A DNA stretch of 64,000 bases from contig CAKRMU010000004.1 in NCBI GenBank assembly GCA_934364985.1, forward strand, positions 100,529 to 164,528, in the 5' to 3' direction. Below the pieces are notes generated by a model. It searched no databases. It was not told the DNA's origin and was given only the letters and a program-made list of their open reading frames with translations. The position numbers were made by a program, and so were the translations under genes. This document shows, one piece after another, positions 55,118-63,933 of the stretch. The stretch comes from an uncultured Porphyromonas sp. (GTDB lineage: Bacteria > Bacteroidota > Bacteroidia > Bacteroidales > Porphyromonadaceae). The first letter of the stretch is position 1. Each line of letters starts with the position of its first letter.

Positions 55118-56467
55118 TCAAATACCTCGTTGTCTTTTAGCCTTTGAGTAATTGTATAGAATACTTCCGATAGGTGTTTGAGCTGCTTCAAAGTGTAGAT
55201 AAATGGCATCTTTTGCGTTAGAATATTTGGCTGTTTCGCTAACTTCAAAAGGAATAACAGCGATGACCTCTTCTCCTAAAGTCAGCACAGGGCAGTAACC
55301 TCTATAATATTCGGGGATTCCTTTTTCCCCGAGGTAGGTGAAAAGAGGTTTTCTCCCATTTCTCATCCCAAACGGCTGAAAAGTATCCGTTTTCTGAGCA
55401 TTTCTCACTAGTAAATCTTTTTTGGCAATATTATTATCTATCCCTAAACTGCCAGTTATATATGTACCATCAAGGGTGATTTTCCCAATATTAGGGATAT
55501 TATAAGTATGGTGAAGAGGAGCATAATAGTCATTTAGCATATGATTGATAACGAATAACTTTTTGCGGTATATCTGAATCAAGTTGCCTTTGCCCTCAAA
55601 CGTCGTCGTTTTATTATTATCCCATGCTTGAAGTATATTTTGGGCTTGGGTATAATTAAACCCCTCCTCTACTAAATAGCGTTTCAGTAAAAATAATAGC
55701 CTATTACTCTCAACAATTGGTGCTAATAATATGCTATCCTCAGCTGAATTTATGTAACCATTTTTGAAGTCATTTAGGGACTGATCAAGTACCTCTTCCT
55801 CCTCTCTAAAATGACTGATACTCCTTAGTAATCCGTGCTTAAATGAGGGGTTAAGTGCCTCAAAACTCCTGATGAGGTGATGCCTAATATAGTTACGCTT
55901 TACATTGTCTTCAAGGTTAGTACTATCTGTCACATAATCTAAACCTACAGCATTGAGGTACCTAAGGAGGTCGCTTTTCCAGGTCGTTAAGAAAGGGCGG
56001 AAGATATTTCCACTCACACATTTCATACCTGCAAGACCCTTTATTCCAGTTTCGCGAGTTAGGTTGAGGAGAGCTGTCTCTATCTGATCATCTGCATGAT
56101 GCCCTACTGCAATCCACTGGCATTTCCGCTCTTGTGCTATCTCAGCAAACAGCTGGTACCGAATGTCTCGAGCTGCCATCTCTATTGAAATACCATTGGA
56201 TTTAGCTACACTCATCGTATCTGTATGGATAATACTCAGTGAGGATTTAGGGAATTTATCTTGATGTATTTGTCGTACAAAGGCTTCATCTCTATCACTC
56301 TCTGCTCCACGTAAGTGGAAATTAATATGCACCAGTGTTAGGGTATATCCCATAGAATATAGCAGATGAACAAGAGCGACGGAGTCTGCCCCTCCACTAA
56401 CCCCGATGAGGATATGATCATCAGGCTGTATTGTGTCTCGGATAATGCTTTTTGCTACTTCAAGCAT
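55118..56467 (-). CDS. tilS: tRNA(Ile)-lysidine synthetase
   Basis: Modifies C34 of tRNA-Ile(CAU) to lysidine so it reads AUA. The start is ATG 56467 (MLEVAKSIIRDTIQ). The further-upstream frame lies in the permease gene. Length is 449 aa. The ATP-pyrophosphatase PP-loop GVSGGADSVAL is near residue 24, and LTLVHINFHLRGAESDRDEAF and VGHHADDQIETALLNLTRETG are TilS blocks. The C-terminal tRNA-binding part has QPFGMRNGRKPLFTYLGEKGIP. One base separates it from the permease stop, so they are co-transcribed. Confidence 0.93.
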   Translation of the reverse strand: MLEVAKSIIRDTIQPDDHILIGVSGGADSVALVHLLYSMGYTLTLVHINFHLRGAESDRDEAFVRQIHQDKFPKSSLSIIHTDTMSVAKSNGISIEMAARDIRYQLFAEIAQERKCQWIAVGHHADDQIETALLNLTRETGIKGLAGMKCVSGNIFRPFLTTWKSDLLRYLNAVGLDYVTDSTNLEDNVKRNYIRHHLIRSFEALNPSFKHGLLRSISHFREEEEVLDQSLNDFKNGYINSAEDSILLAPIVESNRLLFLLKRYLVEEGFNYTQAQNILQAWDNNKTTTFEGKGNLIQIYRKKLFVINHMLNDYYAPLHHTYNIPNIGKITLDGTYITGSLGIDNNIAKKDLLVRNAQKTDTFQPFGMRNGRKPLFTYLGEKGIPEYYRGYCPVLTLGEEVIAVIPFEVSETAKYSNAKDAIYLHFEAAQTPIGSILYNYSKAKRQRGI

Positions 56468-56468
56468 A

Positions 56469-58325
56469 CTAAAATGGGTAAATGAGAGGTAAAAGTCCCA
56501 CCATAACAATCAGAATAACTACTTGTAAAGGTAGACCGACTTTGATGTAATCCATAAAGCTATATTTACCTGCACTCATCACCATAGCGTTAGGGGGTGT
56601 CGAAAAAGGGCTGGCAAAGCACATACTTGCAGCCACAGTAACCCCGATGACAAATGGCATTGGGCTGACGTCAAGCATCTGAGCTGCTGAGATGGCGATA
56701 GGGGCAAAGAGGATGGCAGTTGCGGTATTACTGATGAACATGGTGAGGATAGACGTTGCCACCATTATGCTTGCTAAGACGGCATAAGAGCCGAATCCAC
56801 CCAAAGTATCCACTAATCCAGTTGAGGCTAAGTTACTTAATCCGGTATTGTGCATAGCCGTAGCCAATGGCATCATACAGGCAAAAAGGATGATGCTTTC
56901 CCAGTTAATAGTGTGGTACGCATCCTTAACACTCCGAAAGCAACCGCCTAATATGACGAAGACAGAGGCCATCAACACTGAAACAACAGGGGGCAACCAG
57001 TTAAAAACCATAGATAATATCATCAGGAGTATTATTACAGATGCGTAAGCTCCTTTTTCGTCTCTCGTCACCTTGGCAGCCTCATTCTCAGGCTGACCGA
57101 TTACGACAATATCATTCTCAAGTCTGCTCATCTTGTCTATGTCCTCCCACGTACCTTGTACCAAAAGCATATCGCCTGAAAGTAGCTTGCATTTGGAGAT
57201 GTCTTGAAGGATATATGCATCATTCCTTTGGATAGAGAGTATATTGACGTTGTAGTTTTGTCGTATATCCGTGTCTCGAACCAACCTATTATTGAGCCTG
57301 GAATTATGGAGTAAAACCACTTCTGCAAGCCCAAACTGGTGGTGCTTAAACTTACCACTAAAGCGAGGTGGCGTGATTGAAATATCTGAATCAGCATCTA
57401 AAAAATCAAGTTGGTATTCCTCTGCTAACTGCTTTACATTATCGTATTGCCCCAGGATGTATAGTACATCATTTTGAGAAATAATCGTATTACCCTCTGG
57501 AAGTTTTGCCTCTATATTCCTGCCGAGAGCTGTATTATGCCGTGTGCGTATTTCGGCTATAGTACAAGCATATCTCTGGGTTATTTGGGCGTCTTTTAGC
57601 TTAACTCCAGCTAAAAGAGAACCCTGCTGAAGCTCTAAACGATATAGATTGTCTACGATTTTATATTCATTGGTGAGCTGTTGCTGTGACTTGACAGAAG
57701 AAACGCTGTCAAAAAGATCATCTTTTTTATCTTTTGAGAGAATACGCGAGAGAGGTAATAGCATTAGGAGTCCTACTGCAAGGATAATAAGTCCGATAGG
57801 TAGAGTGGTAAAAAAATTAAGACCCTCGTAACCTGACTCAATGAGAGCATTATGGACGATAAGGGTAGGGGGGGTACCTATTAACGTCATCATACCGCTA
57901 ATACTACACATAAATGCCATTGGCATTAAAAGCCGGCTCGGATTCGTCTTGGATTGATTGGCGAGACTGATCACAATAGGCATCAGGATAGCAGCTGTCC
58001 CAGTGTTACTAACGAATAGTCCCACAATGATAGTGACCAGCATCACCATGATAAATAGCTTATTCGGATTATTGCCGGAGAGGGCAATCGTCTTGCTACT
58101 TATCTTTGATGCTATTCCCGTTTGGGTGATGGCTCCACCTACAACAAATAATCCAGCGATCATAATAACTACTGGGTTAGAAAACCCCGCAAGACCCTCC
58201 TCAGGAGTGATAACCCCTGTTAAGATTAATGCCAGCATGGAGCAAATGGCAATAATATCCGAACGCACCTTGCCCCACACCAAAAGTCCTGCCGTTGTTA
58301 CAAGAATAATTAATGTCGGTACCAT
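56469..58325 (-). CDS. SLC13/DASS-type permease with two TrkA-C domains
   Basis: A 618-aa integral membrane transporter. Two blocks of six or so transmembrane helices flank a soluble region (about 205-390) with two TrkA_C/RCK_C domains (LLAGVKLKDAQITQRYACTIAEIRTRHN, LAEVVLLHNSRLNNRLVRDTDIR). Each membrane half carries the SNTGTA / SNTATAILFAP motif of the CitT/ArsB-like family. Likely anion or dicarboxylate transport is possible, fitting an organism using fumarate and glutamate, but the substrate is not encoded visibly. Confidence 0.86.
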   Translation of the reverse strand: MVPTLIILVTTAGLLVWGKVRSDIIAICSMLALILTGVITPEEGLAGFSNPVVIMIAGLFVVGGAITQTGIASKISSKTIALSGNNPNKLFIMVMLVTIIVGLFVSNTGTAAILMPIVISLANQSKTNPSRLLMPMAFMCSISGMMTLIGTPPTLIVHNALIESGYEGLNFFTTLPIGLIILAVGLLMLLPLSRILSKDKKDDLFDSVSSVKSQQQLTNEYKIVDNLYRLELQQGSLLAGVKLKDAQITQRYACTIAEIRTRHNTALGRNIEAKLPEGNTIISQNDVLYILGQYDNVKQLAEEYQLDFLDADSDISITPPRFSGKFKHHQFGLAEVVLLHNSRLNNRLVRDTDIRQNYNVNILSIQRNDAYILQDISKCKLLSGDMLLVQGTWEDIDKMSRLENDIVVIGQPENEAAKVTRDEKGAYASVIILLMILSMVFNWLPPVVSVLMASVFVILGGCFRSVKDAYHTINWESIILFACMMPLATAMHNTGLSNLASTGLVDTLGGFGSYAVLASIMVATSILTMFISNTATAILFAPIAISAAQMLDVSPMPFVIGVTVAASMCFASPFSTPPNAMVMSAGKYSFMDYIKVGLPLQVVILIVMVGLLPLIYPF

Positions 58326-58367
58326 ATAGCCTACTTAAAGATATGCCTTATCAACTATGTATCTACG

Positions 58368-58396
58368 CAAACTTAAGCATTTTGTACGACTTTCAA
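58368..58396 (-). promoter_or_regulatory. Promoter for permease-tilS
   Basis: Minus-strand TAAGTTTG (58368-58375) as -7 and TTG (58394-58396) as -33 with 18 bases between, slightly short of the 19-21 consensus. Confidence 0.5.
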
Positions 58397-58467
58397 GCCT
58401 TTAGCATTATGGCTTTATATAATATTATTCTTACTAATTAATGTCACATGTTTCATATCGCCAAAAA

Positions 58468-58553
58468 CGAATATCCAGAATACGCTTTGACGGATACCAG
58501 GTATTCGTCAAAGCGTATTCTGGGTATACTCTAAGGCGAATACCTGATATCTG
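58468..58553. repeat. 23-nt-period palindromic repeat array, locus 8 (4 units, perhaps 5)
   Basis: Units start at 58468, 58491, 58514 and 58537, with a weak fifth at 58560. Spacers are CTTTGA, TCAAAG and CTAAGG. The clearest copy of the family: CCAGAATACGCTTTGACG (58475-58492) and CGTCAAAGCGTATTCTGG (58506-58523) are perfect 18-nt reverse complements around a self-palindromic middle unit. It lies in the 354-base gap between the permease and ppdK (same strand). The ppdK terminator follows at 58622; nothing else is seen. Confidence 0.9.
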
Positions 58554-58621
58554 ATTTCGCTAATACCACTCTATGATGATTGGGCTGTGGAAGTATACAA
58601 GAGGATATCGCTAAAACAATA

Positions 58622-58657
58622 GGGGCTGTAATGATTTGAAAAAGTCATTACAGCCCC
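58622..58657 (-). terminator. Terminator after ppdK
   Basis: Perfect 13-bp stem (58622-58634 with 58645-58657) 23 bases past the ppdK stop. On the minus strand the tail reads TATTGTTTT, a modest U-tract. Confidence 0.8.
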
Positions 58658-58679
58658 ATAAAACTATAAAAAATACCTC

Positions 58680-61409
58680 TTAGTCTTGCTCCTCAATAGC
58701 CGCCTGGGCTGCTGATACGCGGGCAATAGGAACGCGGAATGGTGAGCAGGAGACGTAGTTAAGCCCCACTTTATGGCAGAATTTAACGCTACTTGGTTCA
58801 CCACCATGTTCGCCACAAATACCCACCTTAAGGTTGGCGTTGGTCTTGCGCCCTAAGGTCGCACCTGTCTTTATTAGTTGACCTACACCCTCTTGATCAA
58901 GTACTTGGAATGGATCCACTTTCAATATTTTCATTGATAGATAATCAGGAAGGAATCCATTGATATCATCACGAGAGTACCCGAATGTCATCTGTGTGAG
59001 GTCGTTAGTACCAAAGCTAAAGAACTCAGCATGCTCAGCTATTTTATCTGCAACAAGAGCCGCACGTGGGATCTCAATCATGGTCCCCACTTTGTATTCT
59101 ACGCTATCACCTTCTTCCTTAAATAGCTTCTCTGCTGTCTCGTCTATCACCTTACGCTGGAGCTCAAACTCCTTAACGGTTCCCACAAGAGGCACCATAA
59201 TTTCTGGAAGTGCCTTAACGCCCTCTTTCTTGAGCTCTAATGCTGCCCCTAAGATAGCACGAGTCTGCATCTGGGTAATCTCAGGATAGGTATTTCCTAA
59301 GCGACAACCGCGGTGTCCTAACATCGGGTTAACTTCGTGAAGGCTATTCACACGATTACGAACTTCCGAAGCTGTAACGCCAAGCTCCTGTGCCATCTCT
59401 TGCTGACCTTTTTCGTCTTGTGGCAAGAATTCGTGTAGTGGAGGATCAAGCAAACGTACCGTAACAGGGTGTCCTGCCATAGCACGGAAGATCCCTACAA
59501 AGTCCTCTTTTTGTAGAGGCAATAGGGCTTTTAGAGCCTCTTTTCTACCCTTTGTATTTTCGGCAAGTATCATCTTACGCATTGCCTTGATCTTCTTGCC
59601 CTCAAAAAACATATGCTCTGTACGGCAAAGACCTATACCCGTTGCCCCAAAGGTAAGTGCTACCTGAGCATCGTGTGGGGTATCGGCATTGGTGCGGACA
59701 GACAAGCGTGCATATTTGTCGGAGAGAGCCATTAGAGTTTGGAAATCTTCATCAAGATCAGCAGCTTTAGTAGGTACTTTCCCCTCGTAAATTACACCTG
59801 TCGAGCCATTGATTGAGATAAAGTCCCCCTCGTGGTAAACCTTTCCATTAGCGGTAATAGTACCTTCTTTATAATCAATTTTAAGGCTCCCAGCACCAGA
59901 GACACAGCACTTACCCATACCACGAGCTACTACAGCGGCGTGGCTGGTCATACCACCTTTAGCTGTTAGGATACCTTCGGCAACCTGCATTCCCGCAAGA
60001 TCTTCAGGCGAAGTCTCATTACGAACGAGGATGATTTTCTCACCCAATTCATCATGCATACGAGCAGCATCTTCTGCAAAGAAGCAGATCTTTCCAGACG
60101 CAGCTCCAGGAGATGCAGGTAGACCACGTGCTATTTCAATAGCTTTACTCTCTGCTTTCTTATCAAATACAGGGTGTAGTAATTCGTCCAACTTATTAGG
60201 GTCTATACGCATAAGAGCTTGCTTCTCAGTGATTGCTCCTTCCCGAAGCAGATCCATTGCGATTTTAACCATCGCCTTACCAGTTCTCTTACCATTACGT
60301 GTCTGCAAGAACCAAAGTTTGCCATCTTGAATAGTAAACTCCATATCCTGCATGTCGTGGTAATGCTCCTCAAGCTTTCTCTGGATATCAAAAAGCTCTT
60401 TGTACATCTCTGGCATAGACTCTTCCAGTGAAGGCATTTGTGTAGAACGATACTCCTCAGTGACATCAGCAAGCTTAGCCCACCGCAAAGAACCCTCTTT
60501 CGTAATTTCCTGAGGGGTGCGTATCCCTGCTACTACATCCTCACCTTGTGCATTCACTAAGTACTCACCATTGAAAAGATTTTCTCCAGTCGCAGAGTTA
60601 CGGGAGAAACATACACCAGTAGCACTATTATTACCCATATTGCCAAATACCATCGCCTGGACATTGACAGCAGTACCCCATTCCTCTGGAATACTTTCCA
60701 TTCGGCGATAGATAATGGCCCGCTCGTTCATCCACGAACCGAATACAGCTCCTATAGCACCCCATAATTGTTCCCAAGGATCAGAGGGGAAGTCCATCCC
60801 TGTTTGTTCCTTAACAGCAATGCGGAATCTCTTGACTAACTCCTGAAGATCCTCAACATCTAACTCATTGTCAAGCTGGACACCTTTTGCGGCTTTTACC
60901 TCCTCAATAATCTTCTCAAATGGGTCAATCTCTTTTTTGTCTAAGGGTTTCATCCCTAAAACAACATCGCCATACATCTGTACGAATCTACGATATGAAT
61001 CCCATGCAAAACGCGGATTACCGCTTCGTTTAGCTAAACCCTCTACGGAGTCGTCATTCAGACCTAAGTTGAGGATGGTATCCATCATGCCAGGCATTGA
61101 TGCAGGAGCTCCAGAACGGACAGATACCAATAGCGGATTTTCGTTACTGCCAAATTTGGCATTCATTATTTCCTCTATCTTTTTTATATTAGCTTCAATA
61201 TCTGGGCGAAGCTCTTTCCGTAGGTTTTCCTCACCTAATTCGTAGTACTCGTGACACACCTCTGTGGTTATGGTAAATCCTGGAGGTACGGGAACGCCTA
61301 TTAGATTCATCTCGGCAAGGTTCGCACCTTTCCCTCCGAGCAGCATTCTCATATCTGCCTTTCCCTCCGCGGTACCATTACCAAAGGAGTAAACTCTTTT
61401 CTTTGACAT
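58680..61409 (-). CDS. ppdK: Pyruvate, phosphate dikinase
   Basis: Interconverts pyruvate, ATP and phosphate with PEP, AMP and PPi. It is 909 aa, in line with the bacterial enzyme. The nucleotide domain is N-terminal (GGKGANLAEMNLIGVPVPPGFT), the phospho-carrier histidine is in GGMTSHAAVVARGMGKCCVSG near residue 455, and the PEP/pyruvate barrel has LCRTEHMFFE and GICGEHGGEPSSV with the catalytic Cys in that last loop. In amino-acid fermenters it can work in either direction, linking pyruvate from citramalate cleavage to PEP. Confidence 0.96.
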   Translation of the reverse strand: MSKKRVYSFGNGTAEGKADMRMLLGGKGANLAEMNLIGVPVPPGFTITTEVCHEYYELGEENLRKELRPDIEANIKKIEEIMNAKFGSNENPLLVSVRSGAPASMPGMMDTILNLGLNDDSVEGLAKRSGNPRFAWDSYRRFVQMYGDVVLGMKPLDKKEIDPFEKIIEEVKAAKGVQLDNELDVEDLQELVKRFRIAVKEQTGMDFPSDPWEQLWGAIGAVFGSWMNERAIIYRRMESIPEEWGTAVNVQAMVFGNMGNNSATGVCFSRNSATGENLFNGEYLVNAQGEDVVAGIRTPQEITKEGSLRWAKLADVTEEYRSTQMPSLEESMPEMYKELFDIQRKLEEHYHDMQDMEFTIQDGKLWFLQTRNGKRTGKAMVKIAMDLLREGAITEKQALMRIDPNKLDELLHPVFDKKAESKAIEIARGLPASPGAASGKICFFAEDAARMHDELGEKIILVRNETSPEDLAGMQVAEGILTAKGGMTSHAAVVARGMGKCCVSGAGSLKIDYKEGTITANGKVYHEGDFISINGSTGVIYEGKVPTKAADLDEDFQTLMALSDKYARLSVRTNADTPHDAQVALTFGATGIGLCRTEHMFFEGKKIKAMRKMILAENTKGRKEALKALLPLQKEDFVGIFRAMAGHPVTVRLLDPPLHEFLPQDEKGQQEMAQELGVTASEVRNRVNSLHEVNPMLGHRGCRLGNTYPEITQMQTRAILGAALELKKEGVKALPEIMVPLVGTVKEFELQRKVIDETAEKLFKEEGDSVEYKVGTMIEIPRAALVADKIAEHAEFFSFGTNDLTQMTFGYSRDDINGFLPDYLSMKILKVDPFQVLDQEGVGQLIKTGATLGRKTNANLKVGICGEHGGEPSSVKFCHKVGLNYVSCSPFRVPIARVSAAQAAIEEQD

Positions 61410-61458
61410 CTGTTATTTATTTATCTGTTGTTATAGATTATATATATACAAATCATTC

Positions 61459-63846
61459 TTATTCAAAAAGTGGGTCAATGCCTTCCTGGATAGGTTCAAA
61501 TGGTGCTACCACCCTCCCATCCTTGCTTTTGCAGGGATCAGCATATTCTGATGGTATATCAAATGTGAGGTCAGGGCTTATTCCCAGCTCCTTACCTCGC
61601 TTTTGTAGGGTGGCATTACTCTGAATTCCCTTGAAAAATTTAGCGACAATAGGCAAAGACATATTGGCTCCTTGTCCCAGCCTTATACCATCAAAATGGA
61701 TAGACCGATCTTCACCTCCTACCCAGCATCCTGCCGATATCCGAGGTGTAAATCCCATAAACCAGCCATCAGATTGGTTTTGACTTGTCCCTGTCTTACC
61801 TCCCATATCGCATCGCACGTCATACTTAAATCGCACTCTGCTACCTGTGCCACCATTCATTACGTTGCGGAGCATATGAAGTGTCTTGTATGTGGCTTCA
61901 GGTGGCAATACTTCTCGAATGTCTGGAAGAAACTCTCCTACTACGTTGCCGTATTGATCTTCAATACGTGTAACGTAAATAGGCACTGCTCTCATTCCTG
62001 CATTTGCAAAAGTACTAAAGCCAGATACCATCTCAGCTACCGAAATATCTGGAGTCCCCAAGCAGATAGCTGGGGTTGGATCCAAGTCTCCAGTCACACC
62101 AAATGAATGAAGCAGATCCACAAAAGTCACGGGTGACATGTGGCTCATCAGCCAAGCTGTTACCCAGTTTGATGAATTTTGTAGACCCCAATTGATAGTT
62201 ACCATTTCGCCTACATGGCTTGCCCCAGTATTCTTAGGCGACCAAATTTGTCCAGTAGGCAGTTTGATGTGAGGCTGTACGTGCATCATCTGGTCACAAG
62301 GTGTAAAGCCTTCGTTCATAGCCATAGCAAAGAGATAAGGCTTCATAGTGGACCCCACTTGTCTCCTCCCTTGTGTCGCCATATCATACTTGTAGGTGCC
62401 GAAGTCTACCCCACCCACGTAAGCACGTACATGCCCGGTGCTGCTGTCCATGGCCATAAATCCTACCTGCAGAAATTTCTTAATGTACAGGATGGAGTCC
62501 TTGGGTGTCATTACCGTATCTCTGTATGTGACTACATATCTATTTCCCTTTTTAGTGTAATCAAATACGGACATCTCCGTTGGCTCATCAAATGTCTGGA
62601 TGATCTCTCTTTCGGAATAACCCAACACTTTGAGTGAATGATATCGCTCGCTATTTTTTATTGCACGTGATAGGATACGCTCCCTCTCTTCTCCGCTGAT
62701 ACTACTTGAGAATGGTGCATAGCTCCGTCCTCGTTTCTCTTTATCAAATGCAGGCTGTATCTCACCAGCGATATGCTGTAGTACGGCATCCTCAGCAATC
62801 TCTTGCATTTGTGAGTTTATAGTGGTGTAGATTTTGAGCCCATCGGTGTAGATGTTATAAGGCTTGCCGTTAGCATTTTTATTCTTTTGGCACCAGCCAT
62901 ATAGTGGATTGTTTTCCCACTCTTCTAAATCTCGATAATAATCTTGCTCTTGCCAGTCGCGGTAATTACTGCGAATTGGCTTCTCTGCCATCATCATCTT
63001 TCTAAGATACTCTCGGAAATAGGGAGCTATCCCGGCTTGATGACTTTGTCGCTTAAAGGTGATATCAATTGGCTTAGCTTGTAGCTCTGCCAATTGGTCA
63101 GAATCAATATACCCCTGTTCTTGCATAAGCTTGAGCACGACATCTCTTCTCCCTTTTGCTCTGTCTGCAAAGCGAACTGGATTGTAAAGAGAGGGGTTTT
63201 TGCACATCCCCACAAGAAGAGCCGCCTCGTCTGTGGTAAGCTCACTCGGAAGTTTATTAAAGTAGGTCTTTGCAGCTGAGTCGATACCTACTGCTTGATA
63301 AAGGAAGTCAAACTTATTGAGATAAAGCGAAATGATCTCTTCTTTGGAGTAATACCGCTCTAATTTGATGGCTATTACCCACTCAATTGGTTTCTGTAAT
63401 GCACGCTCGAGAAAATTATCCGCCTGTGGGGAGTAGAGCTGCTTAGCTAATTGTTGAGTGATAGTACTACCTCCTCCAGCCCCCCTTTGCTGTAAAAGAA
63501 CCGTGCGAAAAAAAACCCTAAATAGTCCCTTTAGGTCAATCCCTGAGTGGTCGATGAAGCGCTTGTCCTCAGTGGCAATTAGAGCCTGTACAAGTTCGGG
63601 AGAAAGCTCTTCGTAAGTCGTATATATGCGGTTGTTCCCCTTTAGGGCAAAAGACCCCATCACCACATTGTCCTCAGAAATAATCTGGGTAGCGTACTTA
63701 TCAATAGGGTTTTGGAGGTCCTCGATGGGAGGCATATAACCAATAACACCATTGTATATAAGTACAAAGCCCAATACCGACAAAAAGACCACAAGGGCAA
63801 ATATGCCCCAAAGTATCCTGACGACAACGCTTACACCTTTTTTCAT
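61459..63846 (-). CDS. Class A penicillin-binding protein 1A
   Basis: A 795-aa bifunctional glycan polymerase/transpeptidase. One N-terminal transmembrane helix (about 8-30) precedes the GT51 glycosyltransferase with catalytic Glu in TEDKRFIDHSG (near residue 91) and the GGGSTITQQLAKQLY block. The transpeptidase has STMKPYLFA (SxxK), SSN in NSSNWVTA and KTGTSQNQSDGWFMG. It is the last complete gene of the window and lies 49 bases upstream of ppdK on the same strand. It pairs functionally with ftsI in the other cell-wall cluster. Confidence 0.93.
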   Translation of the reverse strand: MKKGVSVVVRILWGIFALVVFLSVLGFVLIYNGVIGYMPPIEDLQNPIDKYATQIISEDNVVMGSFALKGNNRIYTTYEELSPELVQALIATEDKRFIDHSGIDLKGLFRVFFRTVLLQQRGAGGGSTITQQLAKQLYSPQADNFLERALQKPIEWVIAIKLERYYSKEEIISLYLNKFDFLYQAVGIDSAAKTYFNKLPSELTTDEAALLVGMCKNPSLYNPVRFADRAKGRRDVVLKLMQEQGYIDSDQLAELQAKPIDITFKRQSHQAGIAPYFREYLRKMMMAEKPIRSNYRDWQEQDYYRDLEEWENNPLYGWCQKNKNANGKPYNIYTDGLKIYTTINSQMQEIAEDAVLQHIAGEIQPAFDKEKRGRSYAPFSSSISGEERERILSRAIKNSERYHSLKVLGYSEREIIQTFDEPTEMSVFDYTKKGNRYVVTYRDTVMTPKDSILYIKKFLQVGFMAMDSSTGHVRAYVGGVDFGTYKYDMATQGRRQVGSTMKPYLFAMAMNEGFTPCDQMMHVQPHIKLPTGQIWSPKNTGASHVGEMVTINWGLQNSSNWVTAWLMSHMSPVTFVDLLHSFGVTGDLDPTPAICLGTPDISVAEMVSGFSTFANAGMRAVPIYVTRIEDQYGNVVGEFLPDIREVLPPEATYKTLHMLRNVMNGGTGSRVRFKYDVRCDMGGKTGTSQNQSDGWFMGFTPRISAGCWVGGEDRSIHFDGIRLGQGANMSLPIVAKFFKGIQSNATLQKRGKELGISPDLTFDIPSEYADPCKSKDGRVVAPFEPIQEGIDPLFE

Positions 63847-63925
63847 ACCTATGTTTTTAGCCTATCGAAAGGCATTTAATCCTTAAATATTTCTACAATC
63901 CGACAAACCATTAATTCTTAAAGTA

Positions 63926-63933
63926 CAAAGTTA
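63926..63933 (-). promoter_or_regulatory. -7 element for PBP1A gene
   Basis: Minus-strand TAACTTTG, matching TAnnTTTG, about 80 bases before the start. The rest of the terminal 150 bases is AT-rich and shows no further feature. Confidence 0.4.

Noticed and set aside
4983..58576. CRISPR array as an explanation for the 23-nt repeats
   Set aside because: Spacers are only 6 nt and share a YYNNRR pattern, units are variable palindromes, arrays have 3-5 units, and no cas genes are present.
62215..62637. 140-codon plus-strand frame within the class A PBP gene
   Set aside because: Shadow of a strongly supported minus-strand gene. The protein sequence shows no family features.
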